Shown here: piece after piece, positions 47,990 through 54,807 of the stretch
How the letters are laid out: each line of letters opens with the position of its first letter
Numbering within the stretch: position 1 is the first letter of the stretch
Source: JAGIBJ01 sp032119595
GTDB lineage: Bacteria > Actinomycetota > Thermoleophilia > Solirubrobacterales > Solirubrobacteraceae
Length of the DNA stretch: 64,000 nt
Direction: 5' to 3'
Assembly (NCBI GenBank): GCA_032119595.1
Contig: JAUMBQ010000008.1
Location: 186,001-250,000 of the forward strand
Notes under the pieces: generated by a model
Told to the model about the DNA's origin: nothing
The model's database searches: none
Seen by the model: the letters and a program-made list of their open reading frames with translations, nothing else
Program-made: the position numbers and the translations under genes

Positions 47990-49432
47990 ATGAAGGTCTC
48001 CACGGTCGCCACGCTCCCCTCCGACGCCGAGACCATCGTGCTCGCCGTGGCGGAGGGAGCGACGGTCGACGAGCGCTGGACCGAGATCATCGCGGCAGCC
48101 ACCGAGCGCCGCGAAGTCCGCACGAAGGCCGGCCATCTCGCCACGCTCCACGATGGAGACACGCGGCTCATCGTGGTGGGTGTCGGTCCGGTCGCCAGCC
48201 TCACTGCCGAGGGGCTGCGCGTCGCGGCCGCGCACGTCCACGGGCGGGCGTCGGCGATCGGCAGCACGACGCTGCACTGGGTTCTTCCGGCCGACCTGTC
48301 GATCGACCTGAGCGACGCGACCGCCGCAGTGGTCGAGGGCACGATTCTCAAAGGCTGGACCTACGACGCCAAACGCAAGAGCGACGCTCCGAAGGACCCG
48401 GAGCCTGACGCGCTCGTGGTGGTCGGTGGCGACACTGACGCCGCGTCGGCGGCGTCGATCATCGCGAAGGCAGCCAACTGGGCTCGCGTGCAGCAGCATG
48501 AGCCGCCGAACGTCCTCACCCCCACCGAATTCGGCATTCGTGCCCAGCAGATCGCCGCCGACCTAGGCAACCCTAACCTTCATGTCGAGGTTCAGGGTGA
48601 GTCCTACATGGCCGCCAAGGGCATGGGTGCGCTGCTCGCCGTCTCCCAGGGCTCCGCGCAAGAGGCCGCCCTGATCACCGCGCGCTACAAGCACCCGGAT
48701 GCCAAAGGCCCGCGGATCGCACTGGTCGGCAAAGCCGTCACGTTCGACACGGGCGGCATCTCGATCAAGCCGTCAGCGCGCATGCACGAGATGAAGTTCG
48801 ACATGACCGGCGGCGCGGTCGTCCTCGGCGTGCTGCGGGCGGTCGTCGAGCTCGATCTTCCGCTCGACCTCATCGTCGTGGTCGGCTCCACGGAGAACAT
48901 GCCGGCGTCGAACGCCTACAAGCCAGGCGACATCGTGACCGCCGCCGATGGCACCACCATCGAGATCACGAACACCGACGCCGAGGGCCGCATGGTCCTC
49001 GCCGACTGCCTCTGGCACGCCCGCCAGGAAGGCGCCGAAGTATTGGTCGACGTCGCCACGCTCACCGGTGCAGTCGTGGTCGCCCTCGGCTCGACGCATG
49101 CGGGCCTCATCGCCACCGACGACGACCTCGCCTCCGCACTCCTGGAGGCCGGAACTCACACCGGCGAACTCGCGTGGCGTTTGCCGCTGCACCCGGAGTA
49201 CGCGAAGTTGATGAACAGCACCGACGCCGATCTCGTCAACGGCAGCCTCGAGCGCAAGGCCGGCACCATTACCGCCGGATCCTTCCTTGCGCGCTTTGCC
49301 GGCGACACGCCGTGGGCGCACCTCGACATCGCCGGCACCGCTTGGGGCCTGGGCCGCGCCTACGCTCCGCGCGGCGGTTCGGCGTACGGCTTGCGCCTGC
49401 TCGTCGACTGGCTCCGCGCGCGCAGCGCGTAA
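47990..49432 (+). CDS. pepA: Leucyl aminopeptidase (M17 family)
   Basis: 480 residues. The catalytic domain has the two-metal site: GKAVTFDTGGISIKP (Lys and Asp ligands), MKFDMTGG, and the signature NTDAEGRMVLAD with its Asp and Glu. The N-terminal domain is the variable part of the family. Releases N-terminal residues from peptides in the cytosol as a hexamer. In some bacteria PepA also binds DNA; nothing here shows that. Confidence 0.95.
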   Translation: MKVSTVATLPSDAETIVLAVAEGATVDERWTEIIAAATERREVRTKAGHLATLHDGDTRLIVVGVGPVASLTAEGLRVAAAHVHGRASAIGSTTLHWVLPADLSIDLSDATAAVVEGTILKGWTYDAKRKSDAPKDPEPDALVVVGGDTDAASAASIIAKAANWARVQQHEPPNVLTPTEFGIRAQQIAADLGNPNLHVEVQGESYMAAKGMGALLAVSQGSAQEAALITARYKHPDAKGPRIALVGKAVTFDTGGISIKPSARMHEMKFDMTGGAVVLGVLRAVVELDLPLDLIVVVGSTENMPASNAYKPGDIVTAADGTTIEITNTDAEGRMVLADCLWHARQEGAEVLVDVATLTGAVVVALGSTHAGLIATDDDLASALLEAGTHTGELAWRLPLHPEYAKLMNSTDADLVNGSLERKAGTITAGSFLARFAGDTPWAHLDIAGTAWGLGRAYAPRGGSAYGLRLLVDWLRARSA

Positions 49433-49493
49433 CGGGGGCGCCCCAAAGCTCGGCCCAAGTCTTGGAGGCTCCCCCGACCTTGGGGGAGCGGCG

Positions 49494-50093
49494 TCAGCTC
49501 ATCTTCACGTAGCCGAGCGCCGCACCCTGCGGGTGCGTGCGGCGGATCACCTGATCGGAGCTGTTGCCCTCGATCGTGTGCACGGTGCCATCGGCATCGA
49601 CGGACTCGACCATCCCGATGTGCTCGTCGAAGACGATGAGGTCGCCGGGGTTCGGATGCACGCCCGCACCGTTGGGCTGGGCCTTGCCGGTTCGCTGCGC
49701 CCAGGAGTAGAGGGCGTCGACGCTGCCGAAGCCCTGGCCCTGCTCGCCGACGGGCGCACCCGCCGATTTGGCCAGCCAGCTCGTGAAGTACGCACACCAC
49801 GGCCCGACGCCGGACCCAGCGGTGGCGGTCCGATATTCCTTGATGCGAGCGCCATCGTTGGAGCCCATCGGCTCTTCCTTGACCCCGATCTCCTTCTGCG
49901 CGAGGGCGACCATCTTGACGCCGACCGTGCCGGTGTTGCCCGACAGCGCGCTGATGTTCGTCGCGCCAGTCGCCTGGAACTGGGAGTTCAGGACCTGCCC
50001 GAACTTGGATCGATCGGGGGCCGCCGGCGTGACGGGAGGGGCCATGGCGGTCTGGAGTTGCGAGACGCGCGCGATGACAGCTTCGAGGCTCAT
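49494..50093 (-). CDS. CHAP-domain peptidoglycan hydrolase associated with the flagellar cluster
   Basis: The ATG at 50093 (GGAG six bases upstream) gives 199 residues. The N-terminal ~60 residues (MSLEAVIARVSQLQTAM ... KFGQVLNSQFQATG) resemble the export/assembly tail of flagellum-linked wall hydrolases in related actinobacteria. There is no signal peptide. The CHAP domain has the catalytic Cys in GPWCAYFTSWL and His in FDEHIGMVESVD. It would open the wall for the rod, or be exported by the flagellar system, much as FlgJ does elsewhere. It is the last gene of the flagellar region, after a flagellin terminator. Confidence 0.8.
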   Translation of the reverse strand: MSLEAVIARVSQLQTAMAPPVTPAAPDRSKFGQVLNSQFQATGATNISALSGNTGTVGVKMVALAQKEIGVKEEPMGSNDGARIKEYRTATAGSGVGPWCAYFTSWLAKSAGAPVGEQGQGFGSVDALYSWAQRTGKAQPNGAGVHPNPGDLIVFDEHIGMVESVDADGTVHTIEGNSSDQVIRRTHPQGAALGYVKMS

Positions 50094-50196
50094 CCCCCTC
50101 TCCATCGGCAGGAAAGAGAGGTTCCTCCAGTTGCTTCCGCGTTTTGGCGCCGCCGCGCGGCCGACTTCCGGAGCATCAACGCGCCCCAAGAACGAA

Positions 50197-50222
50197 GACG
50201 GGGCGCTCGCAGGCGCCCCGTC
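50197..50222 (-). terminator. Hairpin terminator of flagellin gene 1
   Basis: Perfect 10-bp stem GACGGGGCGC/GCGCCCCGTC with a 6-nt loop. The minus-strand tail is TTCGTTCTTGGGGC. Confidence 0.75.
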
Positions 50223-50274
50223 TCATAGCATTTTGGTCGGCCCCGGCGTGCGCACCGGGACTCAGGGGCCGGGC

Positions 50275-51075
50275 TTAGCGGAGGAGTGAGAGCACCGACT
50301 GCGGCGCCTGGTTGGCCTGAGCGAGCATCGCCGTACCGGCCTGGGCCAGCACCTGGTTCTTGGTGAGCGTGACCATCTCCGACGCCATGTCCACGTCACG
50401 GATCCGCGACTCAGCGGACACGAGGTTCTCGTGGTAGCTCTTGGTCGCGTTCGACGCGTATTCGAGGCGGTTCTGCACCGCACCGAGGGTTGCGCGCTGA
50501 TCGGAAACCGCGTTGATGGCGGTGTCGATCTCGGCGAGGTCGCCGCCCGTACCGAGCGACGCGTAGAGCGTGCCGATGGCGGACGAAAGCGTCGCCAGCG
50601 TGATCGCGATCGTGTCGCTGTCGTTGGCGCCGACCTGGAACGTCACCGAGTTGTTGTTGTCCAGCAGGCTGATGCCGTTGAACTTGGCCGAGGTGCCGAT
50701 TCGGCTGATCTCGGATGCGAGCTGGTTGACCTCGCTTTGGATGGCCGTCTTGTCGGCGGTGGCCAGGGAGCCGTTCTTGTACTGAACCGCGAGCTCGCGG
50801 ACACGCTGAAGCATGCCGTGAACCTCACCGAGGTTGGATTCAGCAGTCTGCACCAGCGACGTTGCGTCACCGATGTTCGACGTGGCCTGCGCGAGGCCGC
50901 GAATCTGGCCGCGCATACGCTCGGAGATCGAAAGGCCGGCCGTGTCATCAGCAGCGCTGTTGACGCGGAACCCTGAACTCAGGCGCTCCATCGACTTCGA
51001 CACGGAAGCCGAGGTCTTGTTGAGGTTGTTGTAGCCCTGGAGGGCGTCAACGTTGGTGTTGATGCGAAGGGACAT
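50275..51075 (-). CDS. fliC: Flagellin, copy 1
   Basis: 266 residues from MSLRINTNVDALQGYNN; an upstream in-frame ATG is part of the hairpin-bearing leader and has no Shine-Dalgarno. The N-terminal D0/D1 helices (1-~140) and C-terminal D1/D0 (~185-266, ending in QSVLSLLR) are strongly conserved. The central ~45 residues (SVTFQVGANDSDTIAIT ...) are short, so no D2/D3 exterior domains. Flagellin is exported and polymerises into the filament. This copy has its own sigma-28-like promoter, structured leader and terminator. Confidence 0.96.
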   Translation of the reverse strand: MSLRINTNVDALQGYNNLNKTSASVSKSMERLSSGFRVNSAADDTAGLSISERMRGQIRGLAQATSNIGDATSLVQTAESNLGEVHGMLQRVRELAVQYKNGSLATADKTAIQSEVNQLASEISRIGTSAKFNGISLLDNNNSVTFQVGANDSDTIAITLATLSSAIGTLYASLGTGGDLAEIDTAINAVSDQRATLGAVQNRLEYASNATKSYHENLVSAESRIRDVDMASEMVTLTKNQVLAQAGTAMLAQANQAPQSVLSLLR

Positions 51076-51130
51076 CGCTTGACTCCTTGTCAAGATTGAT
51101 TGCTATCCCCCGGCGACTGCATGTCACCGG
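51076..51130 (-). promoter_or_regulatory. Structured leader of flagellin copy 1 with SD in a hairpin loop
   Basis: On the minus strand: stem CCGGTGAC-atgca-GTCGCCGG (51130-51110), spacer GGGATAGCAATCAAT, then stem CTTGAC-AAGGA-GTCAAG (51094-51078), then CG and the ATG. The second hairpin's loop holds most of the Shine-Dalgarno, and ACAAGGA matches the CsrA-site core. The same plan recurs before copies 2, 3 and 4. Confidence 0.85.
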
Positions 51131-51140
51131 TGTAGTCCAA

Positions 51141-51168
51141 GTATCGGTCGTCCGGGTCAGTGGCTTGA
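51141..51168 (-). promoter_or_regulatory. Sigma-28-like promoter of flagellin copy 1
   Basis: On the minus strand TCAA (51168-51165), 16-nt spacer, ACCGATAC (51148-51141). The -10 is close to the FliA consensus GCCGATAA; the -35 has C for A at its second base. Spacing is identical in all four flagellin genes. Confidence 0.7.
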
Positions 51169-51233
51169 CCAGCGGTCCACTCGGGCTGGACACTTTTGTG
51201 ACGCCCGGCACAGTCGGCCCTGAACGACCACGA

Positions 51234-51261
51234 GAACGGGCCACCCGAAGGTGGCCCGTTC
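51234..51261 (-). terminator. Hairpin terminator of flagellin gene 2
   Basis: Perfect 12-bp stem GAACGGGCCACC/GGTGGCCCGTTC with a 4-nt loop. Minus-strand tail TCGTGGTCGTTCAGGGCC. Confidence 0.75.
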
Positions 51262-51320
51262 TTGTTGAGGGTCTTAGCGACCGATGGCGTGTGAGCGAGA
51301 TCCGCTCACGCGTTCATTGG

Positions 51321-52136
51321 TTAGCGGAGGAGCGAGAGCACCGACTGCGGGGCCTGGTTGGCCTGGGCGAGCATCGCCGTGCCGGCCTGCGCCAGCACCT
51401 GGTTCTTGGTCAGCGTGACCATCTCCGAGGCCATGTCCACGTCACGGATCCGCGACTCAGCGGACACGAGGTTCTCGTGGTAGCTCTTCGTCGCGTTCGA
51501 CGCGTACTCCAGGCGGTTCTGCACCGCACCGAACGTCGCACGCGTGTTCGAGACGGCGTTGATGGCCGCATCGATGTCCGCGATGTCCGTGGCAGCGCCC
51601 GCACCACCGAGGGTGAAGAGGTTGCCCGCCGACGTGATGAGCGCAGCCAGAGAGACCGTGCCGACCGTGATGGTCTCGCCGTCGTTGGCGCCGACCTGGA
51701 ACGAGACCGTTGCGGCGGTCGAGAGCAGGCTGATGCCGTTGAACTTTGCGGATGTTCCGATGCGCTCGACTTCGGCTGCGAGCTGGCTGACCTCACTTTG
51801 GATGGCCGTCTGGTCCGTGGACGAGAGCGAGCCGTTCTTGTACTGGACGGCGAGCTCACGCACACGCTGAAGCATGCTGTGGACCTCGCCGAGGTTGGCT
51901 TCGGCGGTCTGCACCATCGAGGTGGCATCGCCGATGTTCGTGCTTGCCTGCGCGAGCCCGCGGATCTGACCGCGCATACGCTCGGAGATCGAAAGGCCAG
52001 CGGTGTCATCTGCCGCGCTGTTGACGCGGAAGCCGGAGCTCAGGCGCTCCATCGACTTCGAGACGGCGCTCGAAGTCTTGTTGAGGTTGTTGTAGCCCTG
52101 GAGGGCGTCAACGTTGGTATTGATGCGAAGGGACAT
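51321..52136 (-). CDS. fliC: Flagellin, copy 2
   Basis: 271 residues. The termini are near-identical to copy 1. The central patch differs (LLSTAATVSFQVGANDGETI ... LGGAGAATDIADID) and is the longest of the four by a few residues. Conserved tail AESRIRDVDMASEMV and QSVLSLLR. It has the best promoter of the set (TAAA-N16-GCCGATAC), suggesting it may be the most strongly expressed; that is inference. Confidence 0.96.
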   Translation of the reverse strand: MSLRINTNVDALQGYNNLNKTSSAVSKSMERLSSGFRVNSAADDTAGLSISERMRGQIRGLAQASTNIGDATSMVQTAEANLGEVHSMLQRVRELAVQYKNGSLSSTDQTAIQSEVSQLAAEVERIGTSAKFNGISLLSTAATVSFQVGANDGETITVGTVSLAALITSAGNLFTLGGAGAATDIADIDAAINAVSNTRATFGAVQNRLEYASNATKSYHENLVSAESRIRDVDMASEMVTLTKNQVLAQAGTAMLAQANQAPQSVLSLLR

Positions 52137-52191
52137 CGCTTGACTCCTTGTCAAGATTGATTGCTATCCCCCGGCGACTGCATGTCACCGG
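52137..52191 (-). promoter_or_regulatory. Structured leader of flagellin copy 2
   Basis: Same sequence and spacing as the copy 1 leader: upstream stem CCGGTGAC/GTCGCCGG (52191-52171), spacer with GGGATAGC, SD hairpin CTTGAC-AAGGA-GTCAAG (52155-52139), ATG two bases later. Confidence 0.85.
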
Positions 52192-52201
52192 TGTAGTCCA
52201 G

Positions 52202-52229
52202 GTATCGGCCGCGCGCCAGACTGGCTTTA
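52202..52229 (-). promoter_or_regulatory. Sigma-28-like promoter of flagellin copy 2
   Basis: On the minus strand TAAA (52229-52226), 16-nt spacer, GCCGATAC (52209-52202). Seven of eight bases match the FliA -10 consensus. Predicted transcript start falls just before the first leader stem. Confidence 0.8.
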
Positions 52230-52275
52230 CCAGTGGTCCAGCAGACCTGGACGCGCGTTCGGCCCCAGAACGAAG

Positions 52276-52300
52276 AAGGGGCGCCCGATGGGCGCCCCTT
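52276..52300 (-). terminator. Hairpin terminator of flagellin gene 3
   Basis: Perfect 11-bp stem AAGGGGCGCCC/GGGCGCCCCTT with a 3-nt loop. Minus-strand tail CTTCGTTCTGGGGCC. Confidence 0.75.
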
Positions 52301-52394
52301 TCTCGTGTTCGTTTTCGAGGGCTCCAGCGTCCGTGCCGGTATGCCTCAACGAGCAGCCCCAGCGTCCGTGCCGGAGAAGTCCGTGTTTGCCGGG

Positions 52395-53201
52395 TTAGCG
52401 GAGGAGTGAGAGCACCGACTGCGGCGCCTGGTTCGCCTGGGCGAGCATCGCCGTACCGGCCTGGGCCAGCACCTGGTTCTTGGTGAGCGTGACCATCTCC
52501 GACGCCATGTCCACGTCACGGATCCGCGACTCAGCGGACACGAGGTTCTCGTGGTAGCTCTTCGTCGCGTTCGACGCGTACTCCAGGCGATTCTGCACCG
52601 CACCGAAGTTGCCGCGCGTGTCGGACACGGCGTTGATGGCCGCATCGATCTCTGCGAGGTCCGTGGCATCACCAAGGGTGAAGACCGCGCCCGTCGACGT
52701 GATCAGCGCAGCCAGCGAAACGGTGCCGACGGTAACCGTCTCGCCGTCGTTGGCGCCGACCTGGAACGAGACCGTCGCAGCGGTCGAGAGCAGGCTAATG
52801 CCGTTGAACTTGGCGGACGTTCCGATGCGCTCGATCTCTGATGCAAGCTGGTTGACCTCGCTTTGGATAGCGGTCTTGTCCGTCGTGGACAGCGACCCGT
52901 TCTTGTGCTGGACGGCGAGTTCACGCACACGCTGAAGCATGGAGTGGACCTCACCGAGGTTGGCTTCGGCGGTCTGCACCATCGAGGTGGCATCGCCAAT
53001 GTTCGTGCTTGCCTGCGCAAGGCCGCGGATCTGACCACGCATGCGCTCGGAGATCGAGAGGCCGGCCGTGTCATCAGCAGCGCTGTTGACGCGGAACCCG
53101 GAACTCAGGCGCTCCATCGACTTCGAAACCGAAGCCGAGGTCTTGTTGAGGTTGTTGTAGCCCTGAAGGGCGTCCACGTTGGTATTGATGCGAAGGGACA
53201 T
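52395..53201 (-). CDS. fliC: Flagellin, copy 3
   Basis: 268 residues; ends in APQSVLSLLR like copies 1 and 2. The central patch (LLSTAATVSFQVGANDGETVTVGTVSLAALITST) is closest to copy 2, so these two are probably the most recent duplicates. No outer D2/D3 domain. Independent promoter, leader and terminator. Confidence 0.96.
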   Translation of the reverse strand: MSLRINTNVDALQGYNNLNKTSASVSKSMERLSSGFRVNSAADDTAGLSISERMRGQIRGLAQASTNIGDATSMVQTAEANLGEVHSMLQRVRELAVQHKNGSLSTTDKTAIQSEVNQLASEIERIGTSAKFNGISLLSTAATVSFQVGANDGETVTVGTVSLAALITSTGAVFTLGDATDLAEIDAAINAVSDTRGNFGAVQNRLEYASNATKSYHENLVSAESRIRDVDMASEMVTLTKNQVLAQAGTAMLAQANQAPQSVLSLLR

Positions 53202-53256
53202 CGCTTGACTCCTTGTCAAGATTGATTGCTATCCCCCGGCGACTGCATGTCACCGG
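53202..53256 (-). promoter_or_regulatory. Structured leader of flagellin copy 3
   Basis: Identical plan and sequence to leaders 1 and 2: upstream stem 53256-53236, spacer with GGGATAGC, SD hairpin 53220-53204. Confidence 0.85.
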
Positions 53257-53266
53257 TGTGGTCTAA

Positions 53267-53294
53267 CCATCGGCGACGCCGGAGCCGAACTTGA
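53267..53294 (-). promoter_or_regulatory. Sigma-28-like promoter of flagellin copy 3
   Basis: On the minus strand TCAA (53294-53291), 16-nt spacer, GCCGATGG (53274-53267). The -10 core CCGAT is kept, but the last two bases deviate. Confidence 0.6.
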
Positions 53295-53370
53295 AGCTGG
53301 TCTGTCCAGTTCTGGACACAAACGGCGCACGCGCCAGCACCTTGGCGCCGAGCCAATCGGGCCGGGACGT

Positions 53371-53415
53371 GAACGGCCATTTTACGGTCACCGGAGCAAC
53401 ACCAAATGGCCGTTC
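53371..53415 (-). terminator. Hairpin terminator of flagellin gene 4
   Basis: Perfect 12-bp arms GAACGGCCATTT (53371-53382) and AAATGGCCGTTC (53404-53415) around a 21-nt loop. It lies 50 bp past the stop of copy 4. No U-tract on the minus strand. Confidence 0.6.
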
Positions 53416-53465
53416 AGCCCTGGACGCCATCCGGCGCGTTGACGCCGTTCAGCGAATCGAGGCCA

Positions 53466-54272
53466 CTATCGGAGTAGCGAGAGCACCGACTGCGGCGACT
53501 GGTTCGCCTGGGCGAGCATCGCCGTGCCGGCCTGCGCCAGCACCTGGTTCTTGGTCAGCGACACCATCTCCGACGCCATGTCCACGTCACGGATCCGCGA
53601 CTCAGCCGACACGAGGTTCTCGTGGTACGACTTCGTCGCGTTCGACGCGTACTCCAGCCGGTTCTGCACCGAGCCGAGGGTCGCGCGGGTGTTCGACACG
53701 AAGTTGATCGCCGTGTCGATGTCGGCCAGGTCGGTCGCGTCGCCGAGCGTGAACAGCCCGCCGGTGAGCGAGACGTTCGCGCCGAGGCTGATCGTGGCGA
53801 CCGTGATCGTGTCACCGTCGTTGGCGCCCACCTGGAACGAGACCGTCGCCACCGTCGACAGCAGGCTGATGCCGTTGAACTTGGCGGACGTGCCGATGCG
53901 CTCGATCTCGGATGCGAGCTGGTTGACCTCGCTCTGCAAGGCGGTCTTGTCGGCCGTGGCCAGCGTCCCGTTCTTGTGTTGGACCGCGAGTTCACGGACA
54001 CGCTGAAGCATGCCGTGGACCTCGGCCAGATTGGCCTCGGAGGTCTGCACCATCGAGGTGGCGTCGCCGATGTTCGACGTCGCCTGCGCGAGCCCACGGA
54101 TCTGACCGCGCATACGCTCGGAGATCGAAAGGCCAGCGGTGTCATCTGCCGCGCTGTTGACGCGGAAGCCGGAGCTCAGGCGCTCCATCGACTTCGAAAC
54201 GGCGCCCGAAGTCTTGTTGAGATTGTTGTAGCCCGCGAGGGCATCAACATTCGTATTGATGCGAAGGGACAT
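53466..54272 (-). CDS. fliC: Flagellin, copy 4
   Basis: 268 residues, the first flagellin after flhF and its small partner gene. It differs from the others at ends usually invariant (NVDALAGYNN; QSPQSVLSLLR), and its centre (TVATVSFQVGANDGDTITVATISLGANVSLTG) is distinct. Its leader is also the divergent one, so it is the oldest or least homogenised copy. Same D0/D1-only architecture. Confidence 0.96.
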   Translation of the reverse strand: MSLRINTNVDALAGYNNLNKTSGAVSKSMERLSSGFRVNSAADDTAGLSISERMRGQIRGLAQATSNIGDATSMVQTSEANLAEVHGMLQRVRELAVQHKNGTLATADKTALQSEVNQLASEIERIGTSAKFNGISLLSTVATVSFQVGANDGDTITVATISLGANVSLTGGLFTLGDATDLADIDTAINFVSNTRATLGSVQNRLEYASNATKSYHENLVSAESRIRDVDMASEMVSLTKNQVLAQAGTAMLAQANQSPQSVLSLLR

Positions 54273-54327
54273 CGCTTGACTCCTTGTCAAGGTTGTTGGC
54301 TATCCCCTGGTCGCTACCTGCGACCAG
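54273..54327 (-). promoter_or_regulatory. Structured leader of flagellin copy 4 (covarying stem)
   Basis: The upstream stem is CTGGTCGC-aggta-GCGACCAG (54327-54307): several positions of each arm changed relative to copies 1-3, yet all 8 pairs are kept. The spacer is GGGATAGCCAACAAC (still 15 nt), and the SD hairpin CTTGAC-AAGGA-GTCAAG (54291-54275) is identical. Paired changes support a real RNA structure. Confidence 0.85.
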
Positions 54328-54335
54328 TCATCCGC

Positions 54336-54363
54336 CTATCGGATCAAAACGCGCCAACCTTTA
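54336..54363 (-). promoter_or_regulatory. Sigma-28-like promoter of flagellin copy 4
   Basis: On the minus strand TAAA (54363-54360), 16-nt spacer, TCCGATAG (54343-54336). It lies within 60 bp of the stop of the preceding gene, so the flagellin is separated from the flagellar export operon by promoter class. Confidence 0.7.
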
Positions 54364-54417
54364 CCGCAGAAGCCGAAATCATGCCGGACTACGCCCACGG
54401 CGACCAGGCGAGTGCGG

Positions 54418-54804
54418 TCATCCCTGACCGGGACGCTGTTCCTTGGCGGCTTCTTCGAGCTTGTCCAGCAGCGCCTGCTGTGTTTCGGCCACATCGCGCC
54501 GACGGACGGCCAATTCAGCGAACACGATTTGCTTCCAGACCGCTTGGGCGCCCGCCCAGGCGACCAGGTACGAGGCCATTCCGATCCCGATCGAGCGCAG
54601 CACGAGGTCCACGAACGGAAGCCCGGCTTTGTTGCCCAGATACGCCGCGAGGCCGAAGCCGATGAGCGCGCCCCACGCACGCACACGGGCGATCGATCGC
54701 CTGGCGCGTGGGTGATCGGCGATCCGAATCGGGATGTGCCCGTCGGGAGTGCCGTCGTCGGCCTCGTCCTCGGGCTCGTCCTTCTTGCCCTTGTCTTTGG
54801 CCAC
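54418..54804 (-). CDS. Unknown two-helix membrane protein of the flagellar operon
   Basis: 128 residues from a GTG at 54804, three bases after the flhF stop. The first ~35 residues are charged (MAKDKGKKDEPEDEADDG). Two membrane helices follow (around WGALIGFGLAAYLG and IGIGMASYLVAWAGAQAV), and then an amphipathic C-terminal helix rich in Glu, Lys and Gln (ETQQALLDKLEEAAKEQ). I do not recognise the family. Tight spacing to flhF implies a flagellar or motility function, perhaps membrane placement of the export gate or of FlhF. Confidence 0.75.
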   Translation of the reverse strand: MAKDKGKKDEPEDEADDGTPDGHIPIRIADHPRARRSIARVRAWGALIGFGLAAYLGNKAGLPFVDLVLRSIGIGMASYLVAWAGAQAVWKQIVFAELAVRRRDVAETQQALLDKLEEAAKEQRPGQG

Positions 54805-54807
54805 GAG

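Noticed and set aside
49494..54804. Search for csrA or fliW within the flagellar region
   Set aside because: No protein matching the CsrA or FliW patterns was found here. If present, they lie outside the window.
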